DNA of 28,867 nucleotides from Candidatus Dormiibacterota bacterium (GTDB taxonomy: Bacteria; Chloroflexota; Dormibacteria; Aeolococcales; Aeolococcaceae). The translations under genes and the position numbers were made by a program. The notes beneath the pieces are model-generated. The model saw nothing but the letters and a program-made list of their open reading frames with translations. It did not search any database and was not told where the DNA came from. This document shows positions 7,833 to 14,786 of this stretch, one piece after another. Numbering within the stretch: the first letter of the stretch is position 1; every line of letters begins with the position of its first letter. The stretch spans positions 4,877 through 33,743 of the forward strand of contig PMYJ01000051.1 in assembly GCA_003170875.1 (NCBI GenBank). The letters run 5' to 3'.

Positions 7833-8867
7833 TTGCGCATCGGCATCCTCACCGGGGGCGGTGACGCTCCCGGGCTCAACGCGGCGATCCGCGGGGTGGG
7901 CCGGCGTGCCCTCGCCCACGGTGATACTGTCATTGGTGTCAAGAACGGCTGGGCCGGCCTGATCGGCGATGGCGACTTCATGGAGCTGGACCGCCGCCTC
8001 TTCTCGGGCATCCTCCAGCTCGGAGGCACCGTGCTGGGAAGCTCCCGGACCAACCCGATGAAGCGCGAGGGCGGCCGCGAGGAGGTCCTCCGCAACCTCG
8101 GTCGGGCTGAGCTGGATGCCCTGGTCGCCATCGGCGGCGACGACACCCTCTCGGTGGCCGCCTGGCTGGCGGACCACGGTGGGCCGGTGGTCGGCGTCCC
8201 CAAGACCATGGACAACGACCTCTCGCTTACTGACTACTGCATCGGCTTTGACACCGCGGTGAGCCGGGTCGCCGAAGCGCTCGACCGGCTCCACACCACC
8301 GCCGCCTCCCACCACCGGGTGATGGTGGTCGAGGTGATGGGCCGGGACACCGGCTGGGTGGCCCTGATGGGAGGCCTGGCCGGCGGCGCGGACCTGATCC
8401 TGATCCCCGAGATCACCGTCACGCTCGACGAGATCATCGATCGCCTTCAGAAGCGCCTCCAAAGCGGCCACGACTTCAGCATCATCGTGGTCGCAGAGGG
8501 CGTGCAGGTGGCCGGCGTCACCGACCTGCAGGAAGGCGATGGCAAGGTCGACGCCTTCGGTCACGCCCAGCTCAGCAAGCGCGGGGTCGCCGAGACCCTG
8601 GCCGAGGTCATCGAGGAGCGCCTCGGGCACGAGACCCGGACCACGGTGCTCGGACACACCCAGCGGGGCGGGACCCCGTCGGCCTACGACCGGATCTGGG
8701 CCACTCGGGTGGGCGTCGCCGCCTACGACCTGGTGCTCGCCAAGAGCTGGGGGATGATGCCGGTGGTGCGCAACGGGACCGTCGAGACGGCCCCGATCGC
8801 CGACGTTGCACGGACACAGCGCCGCGTCCCGGCGGAACTGTACGAGCTGGCCAAGATCTTCTACTGA
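7833..8867 (+). CDS. 6-phosphofructokinase, probably pyrophosphate-dependent type
   Basis: The enzyme phosphorylates fructose 6-phosphate to the 1,6-bisphosphate in glycolysis. The 344-residue protein has the PFK signatures GGGDAPGLNAAIRG, GSSRTNP, GFDTAVSR, MGRDTGWVA and LGHTQRGG. Two residues decide the phosphoryl donor in this family. Position 104 is Asp (GGDDTL, 101-106) and position 124 is Lys (PKTMDND, 123-129), whereas ATP enzymes of the E. coli type have Gly at both. Asp plus Lys is the known PPi-PFK pattern, which also makes the reaction reversible. The donor is an inference from these residues. TTG 7833 is the start, with GGGAG at 6 nt spacing. The gene lies 2 nt after the LCP stop and is likely co-transcribed with it. 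Confidence 0.9.
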   Translation: MRIGILTGGGDAPGLNAAIRGVGRRALAHGDTVIGVKNGWAGLIGDGDFMELDRRLFSGILQLGGTVLGSSRTNPMKREGGREEVLRNLGRAELDALVAIGGDDTLSVAAWLADHGGPVVGVPKTMDNDLSLTDYCIGFDTAVSRVAEALDRLHTTAASHHRVMVVEVMGRDTGWVALMGGLAGGADLILIPEITVTLDEIIDRLQKRLQSGHDFSIIVVAEGVQVAGVTDLQEGDGKVDAFGHAQLSKRGVAETLAEVIEERLGHETRTTVLGHTQRGGTPSAYDRIWATRVGVAAYDLVLAKSWGMMPVVRNGTVETAPIADVARTQRRVPAELYELAKIFY

Positions 8868-8881
8868 GGCTGACGAAGTGA

Positions 8882-8908
8882 GGGGTGAGGGCCGAAGGCT
8901 CTTACCCC
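8882..8908 (+). terminator. strong 12-bp hairpin after the phosphofructokinase gene
   Basis: Arms 8882-8893 and 8897-8908 pair along all 12 positions (three of them G-T) around a GAA triloop, 14 nt after the stop. No T-run follows, so it may be a terminator, an mRNA 3' end stabiliser, or the first helix of the structured region described next. Confidence 0.45.
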
Positions 8909-9111
8909 GAGCGAAGGATGCCTCAGTACGCAGTACTAAGTCGTGACGGAGAGGCGGGAGCCGTCGAGGCTCCCGCCGTCCGTGTCCGGCGGGCGGAAAG
9001 GGCTCAGCTCCGCGCAGCGAGGCTGACCGCGAGCCACCTCCACGGCGATCCCGTGGACTGAGAATGTTGGGCTGCCCGCCATTTGGTTCGGACTCGCTGC
9101 GCCGAACCTTT
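8882..9111 (+). ncRNA. candidate structured RNA or leader made of successive hairpins
   Basis: Between the phosphofructokinase stop and the small membrane protein gene, nearly every base can be placed in a helix. Helices: 8882-8893/8897-8908; 8922-8929/8933-8940 (one mismatch); 8946-8950 plus 8953-8962 with 8968-8977 plus 8979-8983 (15 bp with a 2x1 internal loop); 8988-8994/9074-9080, a long-range 7-bp helix that encloses 9001-9005/9031-9035 and 9039-9045/9051-9057; and 9085-9091/9102-9108 followed by TTT. The motif GAGGCTGAC occurs twice, at 8866 and 9019. I do not recognise a known RNA family. The transcribed strand is assumed from the flanking genes. A cluster of DNA repeats or protein-binding sites is the alternative. 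Confidence 0.4.
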
Positions 9112-9116
9112 ACGCT
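9111..9116 (+). promoter_or_regulatory. possible -10 element of the small membrane protein gene
   Basis: TACGCT lies directly after the inverted repeat 9085-9108 and about 35 nt before the ATG at 9152. If it is used, the repeat overlaps the -35 region and could be an operator rather than an RNA terminator. Confidence 0.3.
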
Positions 9117-9151
9117 ACCCCGAATTGTGGCCGCACCACGGGAGAACCGGC

Positions 9152-9595
9152 ATGACCATCGCCTTTGAGCACCACCGCCATCCTCGCGTCGAACAGCGGA
9201 AGAAGGTCGGGCCCCCCAAGACCAATGACGAGCACGTGGGGATCAATGGGAAGATCGGGCTGGCCGTGACCACGGTGGTCGGAACCATGTGGTGCGCCTA
9301 TGCGTTCGCCGTGTTGGCGCTGGTCGTGCTCCCTGACGCGGCAAAGAGCCCGCTGCTTCTGGTGCAGTGGATCAGCCAGACGTTCATACAGCTCGTGATG
9401 CTCTCCATCATCATCGTCGGCCAGAACATCCAGGGGAAGGCGGCCGACAAGCGCGCGGAGGCGACCTTCGAGGATGCGGCTGCGACCCTCCATGAGGCGG
9501 AGGAGATTCAGAGGCACCTGCAGGCTCAGGATGAGGCCTTCAACACGATGCTCGACAAGCTCCTCAAGTTGGAAGCCTCCATGGGCAAGTCGTGA
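9152..9595 (+). CDS. small two-helix membrane protein of unknown function
   Basis: The protein has 147 residues. A basic N-terminal tail is followed by two membrane helices at about 36-60 (GLAVTTVVGTMWCAYAFAVLALVVL) and 68-90 (LLLVQWISQTFIQLVMLSIIIVG). A charged C-terminal helix (about 98-142) is rich in Ala, Glu and Leu and is probably a coiled coil. Both ends would be cytoplasmic. It resembles a type of conserved hypothetical membrane protein seen in Actinomycetota-like genomes, but I cannot name a function. ATG 9152 is chosen because GGGAG lies at 7 nt spacing; the frame is open further upstream, but that stretch falls in the structured region. The gene stands alone between the hairpin cluster and the alkylation-repair genes. 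Confidence 0.75.
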   Translation: MTIAFEHHRHPRVEQRKKVGPPKTNDEHVGINGKIGLAVTTVVGTMWCAYAFAVLALVVLPDAAKSPLLLVQWISQTFIQLVMLSIIIVGQNIQGKAADKRAEATFEDAAATLHEAEEIQRHLQAQDEAFNTMLDKLLKLEASMGKS

Positions 9596-9677
9596 TCTGA
9601 GCGGCCTGCCCGGATCCGGAGGGCCTCGACCGCCCTGTCCGAAATCCGCGAGCGGCCGCCGTGCCTGTCCCCGCACC

Positions 9678-11071
9678 ATGGACCCCGTGGACGACTTCGA
9701 GAGCCGGTATCGCGCGGTGGCGAGCCGTGATCGCCGCTTCGAGGGGAGGTTCCTGGTGGCGGTGACCACCACCGGCGTGTACTGCCGCATCGGGTGTCCC
9801 TCGCGAACCCCGCGTCGCGACCACGTCCGCTTCCTCCCCTCTCCGGCCGCCGCCGAGGCGTCCGGGTTTCGTGCCTGCAAGCGCTGCCGCCCCGACCGGC
9901 TGGATGAACCCGACGGGGCGCTGGTGGGAAGGGCGCTCCGGCTCATCGCCGCCGGCCTGGCGGATGGCGGCGGCGTCGAGGGCGTGGCCCGCCGGCTGGG
10001 CGTCAGCTCGCGGACCCTGGATCGCCGCTTCACCGCCGCGATCGGCGCCTCGCCGCTCCAGCTGGCCCGCAGCCGGCGTGTCCAGACGGCCCGCGCCCTG
10101 ATCACGCAGAGCTCGATGCCGCTCGTGGACGTGGCCTTCGCCGCCGGCTTCGGCTCCCTTCGGCAGTTCAACGAGACCATGCGTCAGGAGCTGGGGGTCG
10201 CGCCTGGCGCCCTCCGCGGCGCCGGGGTGGAGGCTGGCCGCGGGCGGCTGCCGGCCCGTCACCGCCCCGCGGCACCCGGTACGGGCGGGAAGGCTCACCA
10301 TGCCACCCGGCCTGCGGAGAGCGGCACCGACGGCTGGCTCACGCTCCGCCTTGCCCGCCGGGATCCCTTCGCGGCGGCGCCGCTCCTCTCGTTCCTCTCG
10401 GCGCGGGCCGTCGCCGGGGTGGAGTCGGCGACCGCCAGCGGCTATGCGCGCGCCCTCCGTGCCCCCGGCGGCGCCGCGGTCATCCAGCTGACCCCCGGGG
10501 ACGGCCACGTCCTGCTGCGCGTCCGCCTCGACGATCTCGCCGACCTGGAAGGGGTGGTCCGCCGGTGCCGCCGGATGCTCGACCTCGACTCCGACCCGGA
10601 GGCCGTCGCCGCCGGCCTCGGCCGCGACCCGCTGCTCGGCCGGCTGATCGCCGGACTGCCGGGGCTGCGGGTCCCGGGCAGCGCCGAGCCGTTCGAGACC
10701 GCGGTCCGGGCGGTCCTGGGCCAGCAGGTCTCGGTTGCGGCCGCCCGGACCCTGGCGGCCCGGCTGGTCGCGCGCCACGGCGACCCGCTCCCCTGCCCGG
10801 CTTCGGTCCCTGGACCCGCGCCTATATCGCGATGCGCGTGCGCGGCGACCCCGACGCCATCCCGCTCGGCGACCTCGGGCTGAGACGGGCGATGGAGCGG
10901 CTCGGGGAACCCGCCGATCCCGGCAGCCTGGCCCGGCGCGCCGAGCTCTGGCGCCCCTGGCGCGCCTACGCCGCCCTCCACCTCTGGAACACCCTCGCAG
11001 CCCCCGCTGCCGCGGACGCCGGCGGCGCGCCCAGAACTGACCTGCTCGACCCACTGGAGACCACACCATGA
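9678..11071 (+). pseudogene. alkA: Ada-AlkA fusion (AraC regulator plus 3-methyladenine glycosylase), deleted and frameshifted
   Basis: The intact form is a methyl-phosphotriester-sensing AraC-type regulator fused to an AlkA base-excision glycosylase. The first frame (ATG 9678, 401 residues, stop 10881-10883) has the zinc/methyl-acceptor cysteines C36, C40, C67 and C70, an AraC HTH domain at about 80-175 and the AlkA N-terminal domain. It is colinear with AlkA only up to ARLVARHGDPLP near 10791. The rest continues in another frame from 10793: LPGFGPWTRAYIAMR, the hairpin motif, then PLGDLGL with the catalytic Asp, to TGA 11069-11071. About 60-70 residues normally found between these parts are missing. 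The regulator half may still be made with a scrambled tail, but glycosylase activity should be lost. The original stop overlaps the ogt start as ATGA. An assembly collapse could mimic the deletion. Confidence 0.8.
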
Positions 11072-11586
11072 CCTATGACGCCCTGACCGTCCCCACCCCC
11101 TTCGGCGCTTTCACCGCGATCGCGGACGACGGCACCGTCGTGGCGAGCGGCTTCACCGCCGGCGCGGATGAGCTTCGTGACCGTCTCCCCGACCCGGGCG
11201 CGGAGATTCGGGTGCGCACCGACCTCGGCCTGATCTCGTCGGCGCTCGACGCGTACTTCGCGGGGGCCGACGTCACCGCCATCGATCGGCTCCCGGTGCG
11301 CATGGAGGGGAGCCCGGCGATGCGCCGGCTCTGGGACGAGCTGCGTAGGATCCCCGCCGGAGAGGTTCGCAGCTACGCCCAGCTCGGAGGCGACCGCCGC
11401 CACGCTCGCGCCGCCGGCTCGGCCTGCGCCCGCAACCCCGTCCCGCTCATCGTTCCCTGCCATCGGGTGGTGCGCACCGATGGCTCTCTCGGAGGCTTCG
11501 GCTGGGGCCTCCCGCTCAAGCGGTGGCTCCTCGACCACGAGGCGGCCGCGATGGGACGGCGGCCCGAGGTCACCGCGGCCGGCTGA
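11068..11586 (+). CDS. ogt: methylated-DNA--protein-cysteine methyltransferase
   Basis: The protein repairs O6-methylguanine by irreversible transfer of the methyl group to its own cysteine. The 172-residue length fits Ogt. The acceptor motif IVPCHRVV is intact with Cys131, and the DNA-recognition helix region (PAGEVRSYAQL, then ARAAGSACARNPVPLI) and GGFGWGLPLKRWLLDHE are present. ATG 11068 overlaps the stop of the alkA 3' frame by 4 nt (ATGA), so it was probably coupled to alkA translation before that gene broke. Whether it is still well translated is uncertain because no separate strong Shine-Dalgarno sequence is visible. It converges on the next gene with 6 nt between the two stops. Confidence 0.92.
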   Translation: MTYDALTVPTPFGAFTAIADDGTVVASGFTAGADELRDRLPDPGAEIRVRTDLGLISSALDAYFAGADVTAIDRLPVRMEGSPAMRRLWDELRRIPAGEVRSYAQLGGDRRHARAAGSACARNPVPLIVPCHRVVRTDGSLGGFGWGLPLKRWLLDHEAAAMGRRPEVTAAG

Positions 11587-11617
11587 TCTCCGTCACCAGA
11601 CGCCGGGGATCAGCCGG
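11579..11617. terminator. bidirectional hairpin over the convergent stops of ogt and the ICMT-like gene
   Basis: CCGGCTGATC (11579-11588) pairs perfectly with GATCAGCCGG (11608-11617). The stem continues inward through a T-G pair and CCG/CGG to 14 bp with an 11-nt loop. It covers both stop codons, so each gene ends inside the hairpin. There is no T-tract on either side. Confidence 0.55.
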
Positions 11618-12348
11618 GCCCGCCCCGCGGCCCATGCCCGCCATTCCGGGAAGGACTTGCTGAGCAGACTTTCCTCGTAGTGGATCCGAGCCACCTGGAG
11701 GCCGCAGAAGACCGCGACCAGGGCGATCGTGGCGAGGCGGCCATTGGAGATCATCATCGCCAGCGCCGACAGGATCTCGCAGACGTAGAGGGGGTGGCGA
11801 ACGAGGCGGTAGGGGCCCCCGGTCACCAGACGTCTCGCCGCCGGGAAGATGCCGAAGGAGAGCCGGAGCGTCAGCAGGCCCCAGACGGCGCCGGCGGTGG
11901 CGACCACCAGGACCATCGTGCAGACGCTCCCCGTCCAGGCCGGGACCGCAAAGACGAGCATGCCGCCGGCAGCCTTGGTGCCGCAGAGGAGCAGGATCGC
12001 GGTCCCTAAGAAGGCGACCACCCGCGGCAGGATCCGGCCGTCCGTGGACTGGGGCTTTGGCCGGATCACGAAGAGGACCACCGGGATCAGGCAGAAGGCC
12101 GCGAACAGGGCCTCCCGCACCGGTCCGCCCACCACCGTCAGCCAATCGACCCGGGATAGGCGCGAGGTGATGGCGTTCAGGACCACCTCGTACCCGAGCA
12201 CGGCGTAAAGCGCGGAGGGGACGATCCGCCCCATCAGCAGGTAGCGGAGGTCGGAGAAGGCACCGCCTGACCGTCGCAGGGTGACCCCCGGGAGGGCGAG
12301 TGGGGCAGTCGGGGTGCGGCCCGCGCGAGCGGCGTCGAACGCTCTCAC
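11593..12348 (-). CDS. ICMT/PEMT-like membrane methyltransferase
   Basis: This 251-residue protein has five or six hydrophobic helices and the C-terminal signature of isoprenylcysteine carboxyl methyltransferase-like enzymes: GGPYRLVRHPLYVCEI, then EESLLSKSFPEWRAWAAGRARLIP. In this superfamily those residues bind S-adenosylmethionine at the membrane surface. The bacterial substrates (isoprenoid or lipid groups, small thiols) are mostly unknown, and I cannot predict this one. GTG 12348 is chosen because a GATACT hexamer lies 6 nt upstream, as for other apparent leaderless genes here. TTG 12381 is an in-frame alternative with no Shine-Dalgarno sequence. It follows the Ig-repeat gene by about 80 nt in the same direction. 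Confidence 0.78.
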   Translation of the reverse strand: MRAFDAARAGRTPTAPLALPGVTLRRSGGAFSDLRYLLMGRIVPSALYAVLGYEVVLNAITSRLSRVDWLTVVGGPVREALFAAFCLIPVVLFVIRPKPQSTDGRILPRVVAFLGTAILLLCGTKAAGGMLVFAVPAWTGSVCTMVLVVATAGAVWGLLTLRLSFGIFPAARRLVTGGPYRLVRHPLYVCEILSALAMMISNGRLATIALVAVFCGLQVARIHYEESLLSKSFPEWRAWAAGRARLIPGVW

Positions 12349-12354
12349 GCCGGC

Positions 12355-12360
12355 AGTATC
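12355..12360 (-). promoter_or_regulatory. possible -10 element of the ICMT-like gene
   Basis: GATACT on the minus strand ends 6 nt before GTG 12348, the spacing that makes the initiation codon the transcription start. No clear -35 is visible. Confidence 0.35.
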
Positions 12361-12430
12361 TGGCAGGCGCTCCTCCGCCAAACTCGGGCAACCAACCCGT
12401 CACGTTCTTCGCCCGGCGACGTTGCAGCGG

Positions 12431-14629
12431 TCACCGGGGATCGGAAGCGAGCGGATCCGGACCGCCGCCGGCCCAGTCGAGGCTGCGGCGGGTCAGCTTC
12501 CTGCCCCGCCGGGCGGCCACCACGATCGCGGCGATCAGCAGGGCGTTGCCGACGACTAGGAACACGATGATCTGGAGGCCGTTCCCCATGTGGATGCCGG
12601 AGACCAGGGAGATGAGGTCGATCGGTGGCACGGCCGAGGTGTCGAACTGGTCGGGATTCACGGCACCGGAGCCGGAGACGCCGCTCGGCCGGCTTGGTGG
12701 GGTGGTCGTCACCGGCGGGACGATCACCGCAGCCGGCGCGGGAGAGGTCGTCGTGCCCTTCGGCGATGGGGTGGCGGTCGGCGTCGCGGACGCGGCCGGG
12801 GTGGCGCCGGGCTTGGGCGTGGAGGTCGGGAGCGGGGTGGAGGTGGGCTGCGCGGTGGAGGTCGGCTTCGGCGTGGAGGTCGGCTGCGGCGTGGAGGTCG
12901 GCTTCGGCGTGGCGGTGGGCTGCGGGGTGGGGGTCGGAGCCCCGGACCCGGTGACGGTCTCCGTGGTGGAGCCCGACGACGCCGCGAAGTTATCGTCGCC
13001 GGCGTAGCCGGCGGCGAGGGTCTGGGCGCCGGCCGCCAGGGTCGAGAGCGTCACCGAGGCCTGCCCCAGGCTGTTGACGGCGACCGCCTCAGGCTTGGTC
13101 CCGTTCACGGTGAAGGTGATCTTCCCGGTGGGGGTGAGGCTGGAGGAGGGGTGATTGACCGTGGCCGTGACGATGAGCGCATGGCCCTGCGGGGAGGGGT
13201 TGAGAGAGGTGGCGACGCCAAGCGTGGTCGGGGCGGCCACCCGCGTGACCGTGACCGCGACCGACGACGAGGAGGTGGCGGAGGTGTACCAGGCCTGGGC
13301 ACTGGCGTTGGGCAGGTACTCGGCCGTGATCGACGGGTAGCTGCCCGCGCTCAGGAGGATGCGAAGGTTGGCGAGTGCGTCGTTGGTGGTGGGGACCTGG
13401 GTGGTCGGCGCGCTCCCGAGCAGCGCGCCTCCCTGGAGGAAGTCGACCGTCCCGCTCGGGAAGGGTGCCCCGCTCAACCCGAAAACCACCGCGTTGAGGG
13501 TCACGCTCTGGCCGGCATCCACCGATTGGGGTGCCGCTCCGACGGTGATCAGCTCGGGCGGCTGCGGTGCGCTGGACTGGAAGCTGTCCAGGGAGATACC
13601 CGCCGCGCTCGGAGAGAGGACGGCCGTCGTCGTCACGCAGCCCGAGGTGCATTTCGAACTCCCCTTGACCGGGAGCGCGACCGTGGCCGAGGTGGAGGGG
13701 CTGAAGTCGACGGTGCCGCCGTACGCGGCCGAGAGCTCCTCCGTACCCGAGTGGGCGAAGCAGGCGGCGAGCGTGGCCGCCCCGCCACTCAGGCTCGCCG
13801 TGCCGATGCTGGTACCGCCGGCCGAGAAGGTCACAGAGCCGGTCGGCAGCGCCGAGGGCGAGGTCACGGTGGCGGTGAGGGTGACCTGCTGGCCGGTGGC
13901 CGCCGTGGTGGGGGAGACCGTCAGCGTCGTCGCCGTCGAGGCGGTGCCGATCGTCTCGGTGACCGCACCGCTCACCGACGGCGAGAAGTTGGCGTCCCCG
14001 GCGTAGTCGGCGGTGAGCGCATGGCTTCCCACGCCGAGCGAGGAGACGACGACCGCCGCTGTGCCACCGGCCAGGGTCGCGGCCCCGACGGCGGAGCCGC
14101 CGCTGATCAGGGTGACGGTGCCGGTTGGCACCCCCGTCCCACCGTCGGCGACGACCGACACGACGAAGAGGAGGGTCTCGCCGTAGGGAGCCGGATTGAC
14201 GGTGGGAATCAGCAGGGTCGTCGAACCCTGGACGGTCACCTGCTGCTCCAGCGCCACCGACACCGAGGAGGCGAAGTCCGTCGACCCCGCGTACTCGGCC
14301 GAGACCGCCTGCGTCCCGGCTCCGAGCCCGGATTCGACCAGCGCTGCCTGGCCAGTCGCGCCGAGGGTGACCGTGCCAAGGCGGGTCCCGGAATCCTCGA
14401 AGGTCACCGATCCACTCGGGATCGCCGTCCCGCTCGCCGGGATCACGGTCGCGGTGAGGATCAGCTGATCGCCGTAGGCGGCGGGGTTCTCCGAGGAGGT
14501 GAGCGTCACGGTGGTGGCGGTCTCGCTGCTGCATGCGAGCCCCGCCAGCGGCACCGCGAGCACGGCGCCGGCGGCGAGCAGCAGGGCACCCAGCGGCCAC
14601 GCTCTGCGGCGTCCCGGCATTCCTCTCAT
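12431..14629 (-). CDS. cell-surface protein with five Ig-like repeats, Pro/Thr stalk and C-terminal membrane anchor
   Basis: The 732-residue protein starts with an Arg-rich tail and hydrophobic signal (WPLGALLLAAGAVLAVPLAGLAC). Five bacterial Ig-like domains of about 90 residues follow; the repeating signature is PTGSVTF...G...LG...L..G...A.Y.G...FS.S...... Next is a low-complexity stalk of Thr-Pro hexapeptides, then a membrane helix (LQIIVFLVVGNALLIAAIVVAA) and a basic cytoplasmic tail. This is the design of a wall-spanning adhesin or surface spacer; no enzymatic domain is seen. KCTSGC in the middle may form a disulfide. ATG 14629 is chosen because a TACTCT hexamer lies 9 nt upstream and the signal peptide begins at once; GGGGAG is nearby. 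The frame opens 22 codons earlier. Confidence 0.8.
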   Translation of the reverse strand: MRGMPGRRRAWPLGALLLAAGAVLAVPLAGLACSSETATTVTLTSSENPAAYGDQLILTATVIPASGTAIPSGSVTFEDSGTRLGTVTLGATGQAALVESGLGAGTQAVSAEYAGSTDFASSVSVALEQQVTVQGSTTLLIPTVNPAPYGETLLFVVSVVADGGTGVPTGTVTLISGGSAVGAATLAGGTAAVVVSSLGVGSHALTADYAGDANFSPSVSGAVTETIGTASTATTLTVSPTTAATGQQVTLTATVTSPSALPTGSVTFSAGGTSIGTASLSGGAATLAACFAHSGTEELSAAYGGTVDFSPSTSATVALPVKGSSKCTSGCVTTTAVLSPSAAGISLDSFQSSAPQPPELITVGAAPQSVDAGQSVTLNAVVFGLSGAPFPSGTVDFLQGGALLGSAPTTQVPTTNDALANLRILLSAGSYPSITAEYLPNASAQAWYTSATSSSSVAVTVTRVAAPTTLGVATSLNPSPQGHALIVTATVNHPSSSLTPTGKITFTVNGTKPEAVAVNSLGQASVTLSTLAAGAQTLAAGYAGDDNFAASSGSTTETVTGSGAPTPTPQPTATPKPTSTPQPTSTPKPTSTAQPTSTPLPTSTPKPGATPAASATPTATPSPKGTTTSPAPAAVIVPPVTTTPPSRPSGVSGSGAVNPDQFDTSAVPPIDLISLVSGIHMGNGLQIIVFLVVGNALLIAAIVVAARRGRKLTRRSLDWAGGGPDPLASDPR
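12801..12944 (-). repeat. eight tandem 18-bp units coding the Thr-Pro stalk
   Basis: Eight units of 18 bp, close to GTGGAGGTCGGCTGCGGC on the plus strand, run without gaps. Each encodes a hexapeptide such as TPKPTS or TPQPTS on the minus strand. Units keep the frame, so slippage would change stalk length without breaking the gene. Confidence 0.85.
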
Positions 14630-14638
14630 CGCTCCCCG

Positions 14639-14644
14639 AGAGTA
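14639..14644 (-). promoter_or_regulatory. possible -10 element of the Ig-repeat gene
   Basis: TACTCT on the minus strand lies 9 nt before ATG 14629. This would give a leader of only 0-3 nt. Confidence 0.3.
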
Positions 14645-14786
14645 GGACCATCGGACGGTTGCCGGATCGTCAGAGACCTCGCGGACTGATGACATTCCTG
14701 TGATGTCTGATCAGGAAGCCACACCACTGTGACCCGCTGCAACGGGGCTGCAACAGGCCGGTTGCGAATGCCGGCCTCGGGCCGCA

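Noticed and set aside
12801..12944. Regular 18-bp repeats resembling a small repeat array
   Set aside because: No spacers, in-frame coding of Thr-Pro hexapeptides, and units too short for CRISPR.
14555..14629. Lipoprotein signal in the Ig-repeat protein (Cys after LAGLA)
   Set aside because: Residues before the Cys are G-L-A, not the L-[AS]-[GA] lipobox, and the protein already has a C-terminal membrane anchor.
12590..14689. 699-codon plus-strand open frame opposite the Ig-repeat gene
   Set aside because: Its Arg/Gly-rich sequence mirrors the repeats of the real gene, and the minus-strand frame has signal peptide, repeats and anchor.
14740..14770. Imperfect inverted repeat (GCAAC...GTTGC) after the kinase stop as a terminator
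   Set aside because: Only five outer pairs hold, the inner part has mismatches, and no T-run follows on the minus strand.
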